Shown piece by piece: positions 20,259-29,701 of a DNA stretch of 64,000 nucleotides. The translations under genes and the position numbers were made by a program. This stretch comes from Andalucia godoyi. Its lineage: Eukaryota > Discoba > Jakobea > Jakobida > Andaluciidae. The first letter of the stretch is position 1. Each line of letters begins with the position of its first letter. The stretch spans positions 248,001 to 312,000 of the forward strand of contig VRVR01000022.1 of NCBI GenBank assembly GCA_009859145.1. Reading direction: 5' to 3'. The notes under the pieces were generated by a model. That model was not told the DNA's origin. It did not search any database and saw nothing but the letters and a program-made list of their open reading frames with translations.

Positions 20259-20284
<26 letters not shown>
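20259..20284 (+). repeat. (GA)n microsatellite
   Basis: A short GA array in the 120-base gap between the convergent CDK20-like and RalGAP-beta genes, within the 3' UTR of one or both. Confidence 0.9.
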
Positions 20285-20287
<3 letters not shown>

Positions 20288-20367
20288 CTCATTCGGAAAC
20301 ACAGAGCCAAGGCGAACGAGGTGGCGCAAATCGCTTCCCTTCATTTTTACAATTTGACGTTCATGCA

Positions 20368-23300
20368 TCAGGCTTCATTAAGCGCATCCTGGAAGGAAGG
20401 GTTTACAAAACCCATTTCGACCTCGCGAGCTTCAAATGGCTCATCATCCTCATTTGCCATTGCTTGTTCTTCGTTTGTAGACACTGCAAATGCAGACGAA
20501 GCATCACGTCCCATTTTCGTGAATTGAGAAGTGCCTTTGGTATTCGACCCATTGGAAATCGCAACGGATATAGGAAACTCCAACAACGGTGGCAAAGACA
20601 GCGCCTCTCCAACCACCACTCTCCAGTCGGAAATCTGGCCAGGTTCTCTGGCGAAAAGACTTCCATAATATTTTTCCTCTGGAAGATCCATGACACGCAC
20701 GAACAGCTCTTCTAACAGATCCTTCCTGGTCGGGAACGGGCGCTTATATCCGGATTGCATGAATCGCACTAACCGAGTAGCATGAACTGCAGTCTGCCGC
20801 ACTAACTCGCCCAGCACCGCTTTGGAACAGACCATGTTGTTCAGAAGAGGTCCAATGTGCTGCAATCCGATTCCTTCTTTGGTGTACACTCGAATGCGAT
20901 ACAATCCACTCGGCAACGGGTACACCACGATGTGTACAAAGTTGAACTGACTGCGAATTGTCTTCACACGATAGTCATGGTAATGATCCGAGTAAATGAT
21001 ATGCACATGATCGTTTCCCACATGTCGCTTTTTCGCGATTTGCTGCTTGTCTCCTTCCTTGGTGGGCATCATTGTAGGAGCGTGGAACGCCACCTCGCAT
21101 TTGTGATCTGCGTAGTACGGGGAAAACTGGCCCGTGGACATGTCAAGGCCACCAAGAAATCCGTCATGTCTCGAAACATCCACCAACCACCCCAGCGAAC
21201 GGAGAAAATCATTGTATGCGTCGGAGCCGGAATCGTTCTCCAGAATCTCGTGCTGTGCTTCTTGTCCGTGCCCGACGTAAATGATTCCAATCTTGTGGCA
21301 TTCTCGCTCCGCCGTGCGATCCAACATTCGCAGACTTCGAAAAGTGTTCTTCTGGCTGGTGTCCAGTCGAAGAAAATCCGACCGGAATGAACGGTCTGTC
21401 AACCCTAAATGGCAAAGTGCCAGACGAGAATAATTAATCCTCGATGCATAGTTCGACGGTGCGAGTTCTTCAAACGGAAGCGCAACGCAAGACGACGACG
21501 ACCAGGGATCCATAGGTCCTCGCGGGTTCGCAAGATCATCCGCAACAGCAGCAGAAAATTCCTTGCGCAAGACTGTGGACAAAGGGGGCTCGTCCCGACT
21601 AACTGTCGACACCTTTCGTTGTCTGACATCGCTACGCGACATTCTTCGAGACAGCTCCGTAACTGTGTGATCCAGCAAATCCCACTTGGATGGATCAAGC
21701 GGCCCAGTAGAGTATGATCGAACCACCTGATTCGACGCATCATCCTCCGCCAAGGATGCCAAATCCGCTCGCAAACGGTCCATATAAACGGGCGATGCCG
21801 ACGACTTCATGCTCAAAACAGCAGCAGACGCGCGCGCTTGCTGCGCTTCCAGTTCAAGCTGCAGATCCGCTTGCAAATCCGACAGAATGGCCTTGTCCTG
21901 GGAAGCGATGAAAATCTCTTCAGTGGAACCGGTAAGTTGCTGCTTCTCTCCACGGACGATGGAAAAGTTCCACGAATACCGGCCAGTCATATTGCGCACC
22001 ATGATTGTGGACTGAACAGAAGAATCCTGAACGCATGCCTCAGGGTCCACCACCGACGGATTTCGCTCCACAACAGAAACCACGGAGTTGTTGTTCATCA
22101 AGAAGAATTCCGTGTTCGGCTTGCCTTTCGAAACACCAATAGCCGCAGCATCGTCTTCTGGAGACATGTCGTCATCGACGAGTGACGACATGCGAGAAGC
22201 ACCAGCTGTTGTGGGAAAATGGGCCACCGTGTTCAAAATCGAAAAGTAGAGGAACAAAGCGGCTTCTTGTATGCGACGAGGGAACTGTGCAATGGGACAG
22301 GCACTAGGTGGTTTCGGAGCAGCCTTCGACGACTTTCGACTATCCGTCTGGTTTGGGGAGAGCGTTTTTCTATCCCTTTCCTTATCCTTTTCTGTTGTTG
22401 CCGGAGGCGTGGACACCTCACTAAGATTGCTTTCTGTTTTCTGTCCGTACTGAAATCCCATCAAGGCGACGTCAATGCATCTAAACATCTGCGATGCAAC
22501 ATCGGAGCCGGTCGTCAGCCTCTGAGGGTACGCAACAGTCCAATCGACTATAGCATAAAAGGACTCCTCAATGACAGTCTGCTCCGCATCCGATGCCACG
22601 CGATTTGCGGCCACAATACTGGATAAGAAATGGTCTGTGAGTGTGCAAAGCGAAGAAATGGCAAGAGTTGGAAACTTGAGAGACGGCAGAACTCGCGGAT
22701 CACTTGGAATAAACGATAGGGACGACAGTGCCTTGAACGCAGTAACGCACACGTCATATGGCCAGCGTCCAGGAGAGCACAACGGTTCTGTAATGCTCCC
22801 TACTATTGTGTCCACCATTGCAGAGAATCCGCGCGACGACTCATCATACGCGAACAATACCAAGCACCAAAGCAGCATTTGCAAGCACAGCGGATCCGAC
22901 TCCGATCGAATACAATCGAGAAGGAGATCTCGGAGACGGGGCTTCACAGTCATGTACAAACTGCCCACTGCAATCGCATCTTCATTTCGACGGATCATAC
23001 CCTCCTCAGAAACAAGGAAGTGATTGGGGACAGAAATGAACGACCCCAAAATCGTGATAGCTGCTTTCCTGTGCTCCGCTCGAAACGTCGCCGGAGTTTT
23101 CAAAACGACTTCCAAGAAGCCCAAATAGAAAGGAACCAGCATTCGGCTTCCTGGAAATTCCATCGCAAACAGCGATTGCCCATGAAAAAGGATGGCTTCC
23201 TGCGAGAGAACATCGTGCTTTGTAATTCCAATGCGCAGCACAGCATAAAATCTCGCAAGATACTGAGGATCAACGGATCCTCCCGTATTTCGACAAAAGA

Positions 23301-24399
23301 GTCGGCACAAACAGCCCATTGCTACTGCTCGACCCTGTCGATGCTCTTCCTTTGACAACAATGCAGCTTCAAATAGCCACGATCCAAAAATCTGCAAGAC
23401 CGTGTTTGTGTGCGGAGGATGCGGCAGCACAGGCGACGACTCTCCCTTTGCAACTTCGGGCTCAAACGTTCCGATATTGCAGAATACATCGCACATGGAC
23501 GCAATTCCCGAGATGGCTTGCAAGAACACGTCGGCATTTCGAATTTTCGACGGGTTTCCCAAAATCTGCAGTAATCGATTCCAGAGGAAAATGATAGTAT
23601 CATCGTCATACATGTCGACATCCATCGAAGAATTGCCTGCAGGAAACAATCGCTCGTCGAACGCATATGGTCCATACAAAACCCTGATTACCCTTCTATT
23701 CAGATGATTGCAAACCGCAACCCACTGTGCCACTGGCACTGTGTGGTCGCAGTACTGCGTGTAGAAGGATCTTAATTTCTCCCAGATGCCAATCGTTTGC
23801 AAACCAGACCGCATCCACAGTTCCAGCAAGACCCGAAAGAGCTGTGGAATCAGCTCATGCACCCCCTTGTGGGCACGCAGCGTTGCATCCGTGACACCGA
23901 GCACCACATGCAACAGCACCTGCCAGGAGTCTGCAGTCAACATTCTCGGCCTTTCCCTTCCGATCCAGATGAAAAGATCCAGAATCTGCGTGCAGAGCTG
24001 AACGTGCCGCTCCAGCACCGGCCCAGAGCACCCGCGCGTCTCAAACATTAGCGAAAAATGCTTGAACATATCTTGAAAGAATATTTGGGCGTGGGAAGAC
24101 TCGAGAAACGCAGGAGGACGCATCGCTGCATTCTGAATCCACGAACGATAAATGTCCACAGCGTTCTGAATAACATCAGAGTCGTCAATTGGCAAAGCAA
24201 ACGCCTGGCCAAGACACTCAAAGCTCCAGTCCATCTGCGCCTTTGTGGTAAAAACTGCCGAAGACCGCACATCGTTCCGTACAAAGGACACAATCTGGGA
24301 AACAAGTGTGCGGCGAACCGGAAGCGGATAGATCATCAGCATTCCTTTCGTCTTGTCCTCTTCCAGCAACTTTACGTTGTGGATCCAGCTAAGAAACAT
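20368..24399 (-). CDS. RALGAPB: Ral GTPase-activating protein beta subunit
   Basis: The 1343-residue protein aligns with RalGAP-beta, the non-alpha partner of the heterodimeric RalGAP complex related to TSC1/TSC2. N-terminal features include the initial FLSWIHNVKLL segment, W-x-x-E-C-L-G-Q-A-F-A-L-P and Y-x-x-W-I, RVIRVLYGPYAF, and the characteristic ILQIFGSWLFEAAL block. The Rap/Ran-GAP-like domain is at about residues 1030-1250. It contains HKIGIIYVGHGQ, NDFLRSLGW, GFLGGLD, KRHVGNDHVHIIYSDH and FNFVHIVVYPLPSGLYRI, and is followed by VRQTAVHATR. The ATG at 24399 is preferred over the upstream non-ATG extension. A matching alpha subunit is not in this window. The two stops of this gene and the CDK20-like gene are 120 bases apart. 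Confidence 0.85.
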   Translation of the reverse strand: MFLSWIHNVKLLEEDKTKGMLMIYPLPVRRTLVSQIVSFVRNDVRSSAVFTTKAQMDWSFECLGQAFALPIDDSDVIQNAVDIYRSWIQNAAMRPPAFLESSHAQIFFQDMFKHFSLMFETRGCSGPVLERHVQLCTQILDLFIWIGRERPRMLTADSWQVLLHVVLGVTDATLRAHKGVHELIPQLFRVLLELWMRSGLQTIGIWEKLRSFYTQYCDHTVPVAQWVAVCNHLNRRVIRVLYGPYAFDERLFPAGNSSMDVDMYDDDTIIFLWNRLLQILGNPSKIRNADVFLQAISGIASMCDVFCNIGTFEPEVAKGESSPVLPHPPHTNTVLQIFGSWLFEAALLSKEEHRQGRAVAMGCLCRLFCRNTGGSVDPQYLARFYAVLRIGITKHDVLSQEAILFHGQSLFAMEFPGSRMLVPFYLGFLEVVLKTPATFRAEHRKAAITILGSFISVPNHFLVSEEGMIRRNEDAIAVGSLYMTVKPRLRDLLLDCIRSESDPLCLQMLLWCLVLFAYDESSRGFSAMVDTIVGSITEPLCSPGRWPYDVCVTAFKALSSLSFIPSDPRVLPSLKFPTLAISSLCTLTDHFLSSIVAANRVASDAEQTVIEESFYAIVDWTVAYPQRLTTGSDVASQMFRCIDVALMGFQYGQKTESNLSEVSTPPATTEKDKERDRKTLSPNQTDSRKSSKAAPKPPSACPIAQFPRRIQEAALFLYFSILNTVAHFPTTAGASRMSSLVDDDMSPEDDAAAIGVSKGKPNTEFFLMNNNSVVSVVERNPSVVDPEACVQDSSVQSTIMVRNMTGRYSWNFSIVRGEKQQLTGSTEEIFIASQDKAILSDLQADLQLELEAQQARASAAVLSMKSSASPVYMDRLRADLASLAEDDASNQVVRSYSTGPLDPSKWDLLDHTVTELSRRMSRSDVRQRKVSTVSRDEPPLSTVLRKEFSAAVADDLANPRGPMDPWSSSSCVALPFEELAPSNYASRINYSRLALCHLGLTDRSFRSDFLRLDTSQKNTFRSLRMLDRTAERECHKIGIIYVGHGQEAQHEILENDSGSDAYNDFLRSLGWLVDVSRHDGFLGGLDMSTGQFSPYYADHKCEVAFHAPTMMPTKEGDKQQIAKKRHVGNDHVHIIYSDHYHDYRVKTIRSQFNFVHIVVYPLPSGLYRIRVYTKEGIGLQHIGPLLNNMVCSKAVLGELVRQTAVHATRLVRFMQSGYKRPFPTRKDLLEELFVRVMDLPEEKYYGSLFAREPGQISDWRVVVGEALSLPPLLEFPISVAISNGSNTKGTSQFTKMGRDASSAFAVSTNEEQAMANEDDEPFEAREVEMGFVNPSFQDALNEA

Positions 24400-24721
24400 G
24401 ACTTGCTTATTTACACCAAACACAAGACAGATAAGCCGAGGAAAAAAGAAGCTACAATTACAATGTAACAAACAAACAGTACAGAACTCAATGGACAAAT
24501 AATAATAAAAATAAAAACAAGAGAAATATATATGAATGATGGATTGATATATGGTTTGCCCTTAGGATGGATTATTGGAGTTCGGAGTTCGTGAACGAAA
24601 GAAGAGAAAAGGCACCAAATGCCCGGGTGCGCAGCGATGGCAACAAAAATGTTACAGCTGTTGGGGGACGGGGAAAGAGAGAAAGGGGAGACAAAGCCCC
24701 GAATATTGTACATGTTGACAT
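24400..24721. other. Spacer between GH63 and RalGAP-beta genes
   Basis: Both flanking genes are on the minus strand. The 322-base gap should contain the GH63 3' UTR and the RalGAP-beta promoter. It includes AT-rich runs near 24499-24545 and no recognisable gene. Confidence 0.35.
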
Positions 24722-27427
24722 TTAGGCTTTTGGTTCGGTGGGCGGGTTCTTGTTGCCGTACAGCATGTCGATGAAGCGGACAATCAGTGCGGTCCAGCCG
24801 GTTTGATGGCTGGCGCCTAATCCGCGACCAGTGTCTCCGTGGAAATACTCGTAAAACAAGTTTAGCTTTGAATCCGCTGGCGACTGCTCATAGAGGAAAC
24901 ATTCGTGCGGATTGACCCACGCGCGGTCTTCAAACAGCTTCACATGTCTGCGGGCAAGTTCGTGGGCCGCCTGTGAAAGACTGAGAGACGTTTGGGTTCC
25001 ATCTAGTTTCGTCAGCATTACTACAAACCCGTCCTTGAAAAACTCGTGATACTTCAGAAGAGATTCTGTGAACATGTACATAGGAGCAGTCCAAATTGGA
25101 CCTCTCCAATTGGAATTGCCACCAAACATTCGGCTCTCCGAATCTCCTGGAGAGTACCCGACCACATGTTCCACATTATGAATCGTGCATCGATAAGGGT
25201 TCTTTTCGTGAAACTTCGACAGCGATCGAACGCCATACGGAGCCAAAAACTCATTTTCGTTGAACAAGTAGCCTAGCAAAGATATGAGCTTCTCTTTGTT
25301 TGCCAGCGACAGCAAGACTTTGCCGTGCTCGTGATCAAACGTCAGGTGCTGACTAAGCAGAGGTTTGTTGTGCACAAACCATTCGAATCGCTTGGAGAAC
25401 CCAGGGAGGTGCTTCATTCGGCTGAGATCAAGGATCTCCACTGCCCAGACAGGAATAAGACCGACGAGAGATCGGATTCCGACAGGTGTGAATTGATGGG
25501 ATCCAGGGAAAACCATCTGATCATAGTAGAATCCGTCTTCGGAATTCCAAAGGCCCGAGCCACCGAGAGTATTCATGGACTTGCAAATGCTGACAAAATA
25601 CTCGAAGAATCTGCTTGCCATGTCTTCATACGCGACATTGACATGATGCTGCACAGGATCCCAAGCAAGTTCCATGGCAATCGCAAGCATGTTCAGACAA
25701 AATACCCCCATCCACGAAGTTCCATCTGCTTGAATCAGATGAATGCCCGTCGGCAGCGACGACCGGTCAAAGATGGATATGTTATCCAGTCCGAGAAAAG
25801 ACGCACCGGAGAATACACTTTTCCCCATTGTGTCCTTGATGTTGGTCCAGTGCGTAAAGTTGACAAGCAGCTTTTGGAAGCAAGACTCTAAAAACGCACG
25901 ATCTTGGCTGCCAGTCATTCTATAGACCTCCAAGCACGCCCACGCATGATTGGGAGGGTTCACATCTGAAAACGCCCACTCGTAAGCCGGAAGCGCCCCA
26001 GACGGATGCATGTACCACTCCCTCAGGAACAATGTAAGTTGCTGCTTTGCAAAATGCGGATCGATTTCTGCATATCCAATGCAGTGGAAGCAAAGATCCC
26101 ACATGCAGGGATAAGGATACTCTGTGTTGTCCGGAACCGAGACAACGTCCCTCGCAAAGTAATGCAGCCAGTCCTTGTTTCGTCCATTGCGCCTTTCTGC
26201 CGGAGGATCTGGAAAGGCGTTATCGCCTTCCAGCCAACTTTCCACAACGTAATGGTAAAAGATCTTGCTCCACAAAAGGCCAGCATAAGCTTGACGCAGC
26301 ACATTGGACAGCGAGCAGTGGGCCACTCCAGAGGTGCAAAGCTTGATTGTCTTGTAGTAGTCATCCGCTTCTGCAATTCGATCCCGAAATACCGCATCAA
26401 ATCGACTCCCCCACGGAACCGGAGCACACTGGGCACAATCAAACAGCTGACAGCAGATTGTAGACGACTCCTCCGGACCCACGGTAACAGCATAATGAAC
26501 GGCTGATTTGGATCCAATCTTGTGCGGATTCACGGTGCTTGAATCTCCACGAATGATGAATTCGTGAAAGGCGTCCTTCACAAAGTCGCTCTTGTTGTCG
26601 ACTCCGAACAGCTTCTGGAAATTCGTCTCGTTCTCCGTGAACAGCGTTTCTCGAAACCCGGGATGGGAAGCATCATACGCAAAATGGAACGAGCCAAGCG
26701 TCTCATGAGCCAGGCTGAACGTGTTTGGAGTATCCTTCATCTGGCGGATTCTTGATGGTGCCTTCCAACAGCCCTCATGATCGCATTCCCAGGCCCAGGT
26801 GTTCCGGAACCACAGCTGCGGTATCACGTGTATTGTCGAAACACTGACTGGATTCCTGTTTGTGACCTTTATGCGCATGAGCACATGATTATGGTCTGCC
26901 TTTGCGTACTCGACTTGCACGTCCCAGTAGGCCCGTTGATCCATGATTTTCGTGTCGACAAGCTCGAATTCGCAGTCCTGGAGTCCGCGAGTGAGATTCT
27001 CTTGCACCAGCTGGGTGTATGGAAACTCGCTTTGCGGATACTTGTACAGCGCCTTCGCATACGAATACGTTGGCGTCGCATCCAAATAGTAGTACAGCTC
27101 CTTCACATCTTCTCCATGAACCCCTTCTGGACCCGATACCATGAAAAACCGCTCCTTCAAGATCGGATCGACACCGTTCCACAACACAGGAGCCAGGCAA
27201 ATCCGACACTCGCGATCCGTGAATCCAAAGATTCCGTCCTCTCCCCATCGATATGCCCTTGACCGAGCATGGTCATGCGGGAAGTAATTCCAAGAATCTC
27301 CGTTTGCAGAGTAGTCCTCACGAACCGTGCCCCATTGCCGCCCGCTAATATACGGACCAAACCGCTTCCAGTTGCAACGCCTCAGACCGTCCTCCTCCAG
27401 CCTCTGAATCTCTGCATGGTGCTTCAT
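24722..27427 (-). CDS. GH63-type glucosidase
   Basis: The 901-residue protein belongs to the glycoside hydrolase family 63 type with an (alpha/alpha)6 barrel. N-terminal markers are RQWGTVREDYSANGDSW, RWGEDGIFGFTD, WNGVDPILKER and EGVHGEDVKELYYYLD, followed by a beta-rich domain. Barrel markers are FLGLDNISIFDRS (about residues 541-553), QADGTSWMGVF (about 568), WRGPIWTAPMY and FYEYFHGDTGRGLGASHQTGW (about 862-880). By analogy with family members, the aspartate of GLDN is the likely general acid, and a glutamate late in the barrel is the likely base. No signal peptide or membrane anchor is present, so it is more likely a cytosolic relative of the bacterial and fungal GH63 enzymes than the ER glucosidase I. 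The substrate is not predictable. Confidence 0.8.
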   Translation of the reverse strand: MKHHAEIQRLEEDGLRRCNWKRFGPYISGRQWGTVREDYSANGDSWNYFPHDHARSRAYRWGEDGIFGFTDRECRICLAPVLWNGVDPILKERFFMVSGPEGVHGEDVKELYYYLDATPTYSYAKALYKYPQSEFPYTQLVQENLTRGLQDCEFELVDTKIMDQRAYWDVQVEYAKADHNHVLMRIKVTNRNPVSVSTIHVIPQLWFRNTWAWECDHEGCWKAPSRIRQMKDTPNTFSLAHETLGSFHFAYDASHPGFRETLFTENETNFQKLFGVDNKSDFVKDAFHEFIIRGDSSTVNPHKIGSKSAVHYAVTVGPEESSTICCQLFDCAQCAPVPWGSRFDAVFRDRIAEADDYYKTIKLCTSGVAHCSLSNVLRQAYAGLLWSKIFYHYVVESWLEGDNAFPDPPAERRNGRNKDWLHYFARDVVSVPDNTEYPYPCMWDLCFHCIGYAEIDPHFAKQQLTLFLREWYMHPSGALPAYEWAFSDVNPPNHAWACLEVYRMTGSQDRAFLESCFQKLLVNFTHWTNIKDTMGKSVFSGASFLGLDNISIFDRSSLPTGIHLIQADGTSWMGVFCLNMLAIAMELAWDPVQHHVNVAYEDMASRFFEYFVSICKSMNTLGGSGLWNSEDGFYYDQMVFPGSHQFTPVGIRSLVGLIPVWAVEILDLSRMKHLPGFSKRFEWFVHNKPLLSQHLTFDHEHGKVLLSLANKEKLISLLGYLFNENEFLAPYGVRSLSKFHEKNPYRCTIHNVEHVVGYSPGDSESRMFGGNSNWRGPIWTAPMYMFTESLLKYHEFFKDGFVVMLTKLDGTQTSLSLSQAAHELARRHVKLFEDRAWVNPHECFLYEQSPADSKLNLFYEYFHGDTGRGLGASHQTGWTALIVRFIDMLYGNKNPPTEPKA

Positions 27428-27673
27428 GTCTTTATTTTCCTCCCCCTCCTGCTTCTTATTCCTTTTTTTAATAAAATGTTTCTTTCTCTTCTTCTCTGCC
27501 AGCCTCGATTCTTGGTAAATGCAAAAGGGGGTTTCATACCAGAGTGCGGAACTGTTCAAGCTGAGATTCAAAAATAGGAAAGGACCAAATTAAAATGAAA
27601 AAAAACACGACGGGCAATACGCTCCGACAACTTCCACTTTCGAGAAGCTCTGTTCGGGAGCTTTTTTCGCCGG

Positions 27674-29632
27674 ATGTCGGTCTTTTTTTTTGTCGGACAT
27701 TTCACAAGCACTCAACTAGCCTCGAATGGGCAACCCCCCGACTCGGCCGCTCTCCCCTTTCTCCGATGCTCCGCTGGTTTCCTTTCTCCACTGTTGCTCT
27801 TCGCGTTGGCTGCGCTTCCTGGGGTGAGGGGAACGCACACGGCTGGTGGAAAAAAAATGTTTGATTTGCGACGTGTTGACGCATACATCACGTTGCAAGG
27901 AGCGGATTCTGCAACTTTGTGGTCTTTCAGCGCGGATCACCAAGACTGGACATTCAATTCGTTGACGCTGCCTGATTCGGCAATTGCATTCCGCTACGCA
28001 ACGTGCGTGTATGTATGCGAAATCGATGCATTTGTCGCTCTGTGTCTCCTGGAGGTTGTGCATGGCAGACTTTGCGTATATGGACTGGATTGCTCGCGTC
28101 GATGCTTCTCAGATCCTCTATGCAGCTCGTTTGCCCTGTCATCATCAAGTCCGCGGTTCCAGTGCGTTCCTTGTGCATCAGGGTTTTTGATACTGGATGA
28201 TTTTTGCAGTGTCCATTTTGTAGATTCCCGCGGCCATCTTCATGCGCTCTCATTGTTTCCCGAGTTCTCGCACGTACACGGAATGTTGGCTGTCTCTGGA
28301 GAGCAGTGGGCGTACGTGAGCGGCTTCTCAAATAACGAACCCAAGTTGCTACGAATCGAGGTGTCCCCATGTGTTGGGCTCTTGGCTAAAGTACCGTGCA
28401 TGGAGATCAATGTCAGAAACCAGGAACGGAGTGATCCAGCATCGCCGAGACATATCCGTCTGCCAGTGGGACTGCATGCGCCAAATTTGCTGATGTTGGA
28501 CGATTCTCCGGCGCTGTCCTACGTTGACGCTGCGACTGGCAAGACAGTCGGAAACTCCGTGGATCTCACGTCTTTTGGATTCTCGGACATGTCCATGCTT
28601 ACGATAATACAGCTTGTTCAGAATTCCGTGTGGTGTTTTGGCCTGGTTTGCAGGGCCAGCAGAAAGGCTCTTGTCATCGAAGTGCAGACGCTGTCTGTTT
28701 TGTCAACCTTGGAAAATGTGCAGGCGTTGTTGTTGAATTCGCGACAGGACCTGTTTGCGATTGAAGCAGGCCAAGTCGTTGGCAGGATCCAAATCCCACT
28801 GGTTTACTTTCCAAAGTCTGTCAATCCTTCCGTACGTTCTCTCTCGATCTTCAGTTCACAACTACGGCAACAAAGACTGGCGGAAGACGCGACGGTGTCG
28901 CTCAAACGGGCGATCATGAATAGATGGGTGCAATGCATTGACGAATGCAAATCCACGTCGAAAAGGAACAGCTTTGTTTTTGAGGACCTCTTGCCCGTCG
29001 TGGTTGAGCATGAACATGCCCCGCTGCAGCAAGCGGCTCAACCAGGTGTCCGTGCCGACCATGTCTTGAAGATTGAGAGTTGTCGCGGATGGGTCCGCAG
29101 CTCCAATCCCGGAAAAACAATAATTGTTTCGTTTTCATTGGGTTCACAGATTCCTCCGGAAATTTTAAAATCGGTGGATGTCACAATCCACACCTTGTTT
29201 CCTTGCGGGCGTCAAGAAACGTGCATTCACCCGACAGGCCATGTAGTTTGCTGCTGGACAGATGGCAGTGCTGTCGAGGACGTCCAAGTGCAGCTGCTTG
29301 TATCTTCGCATACCAATTCGTTTCGTGCAGTCCGCGAAGTCATCGCTCTGGAAACAACTGTGGCGCTTCCCAGCCTGCTACCGTGGTTCTGTCCGGTGAG
29401 CCTGCGTCTCAATAGTGTTGATGCTGTTGAGTTATTGATGAAGACACTCAAGTCCGCTGACAGTCGCTTCAGCATCCGGTCTGTCAACAGATCTAGCAAA
29501 CAAGTGGAAGCAGTCGTCGAAGCCACATCCTTTCCAATGCTATGCCAGGCCTTAGGGGCACTGGCGGCCGCAACATCTGGAGGAAGACTTGGAACAATGA
29601 TTGTATCCGACCAAACGCTTCAGCGGAACTGA
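27674..29632 (+). CDS. Possible FAAP100/FANCB-like protein
   Basis: The frame gives 652 residues from the ATG at 27674, or 591 from the second ATG at 27857. The first 60 residues include a hydrophobic stretch (FLSPLLLFALAALPG) absent from the shorter form, so the start is uncertain. The first 370 or so residues look like beta-propeller repeats without clear WD signatures. A helical segment (SLKRAIMNRWVQCIDECK) follows, then a beta-sandwich-like part, and a C-terminal alpha/beta domain containing VEAVVEATSFPMLCQALGALAAA. This order and the last segment recall FAAP100, which with FANCB and FANCL forms the catalytic module of the Fanconi anaemia core complex. The similarity is weak, and other propeller proteins remain possible. 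It is divergent from the GH63 gene. Confidence 0.4.
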   Translation: MSVFFFVGHFTSTQLASNGQPPDSAALPFLRCSAGFLSPLLLFALAALPGVRGTHTAGGKKMFDLRRVDAYITLQGADSATLWSFSADHQDWTFNSLTLPDSAIAFRYATCVYVCEIDAFVALCLLEVVHGRLCVYGLDCSRRCFSDPLCSSFALSSSSPRFQCVPCASGFLILDDFCSVHFVDSRGHLHALSLFPEFSHVHGMLAVSGEQWAYVSGFSNNEPKLLRIEVSPCVGLLAKVPCMEINVRNQERSDPASPRHIRLPVGLHAPNLLMLDDSPALSYVDAATGKTVGNSVDLTSFGFSDMSMLTIIQLVQNSVWCFGLVCRASRKALVIEVQTLSVLSTLENVQALLLNSRQDLFAIEAGQVVGRIQIPLVYFPKSVNPSVRSLSIFSSQLRQQRLAEDATVSLKRAIMNRWVQCIDECKSTSKRNSFVFEDLLPVVVEHEHAPLQQAAQPGVRADHVLKIESCRGWVRSSNPGKTIIVSFSLGSQIPPEILKSVDVTIHTLFPCGRQETCIHPTGHVVCCWTDGSAVEDVQVQLLVSSHTNSFRAVREVIALETTVALPSLLPWFCPVSLRLNSVDAVELLMKTLKSADSRFSIRSVNRSSKQVEAVVEATSFPMLCQALGALAAATSGGRLGTMIVSDQTLQRN

Positions 29633-29701
29633 GAAATAACACACAAAATAGATATACTTTCGCGAGGTCATCTTGCGGGTGGAAGCTTCTGAAGCGAAAT
29701 C

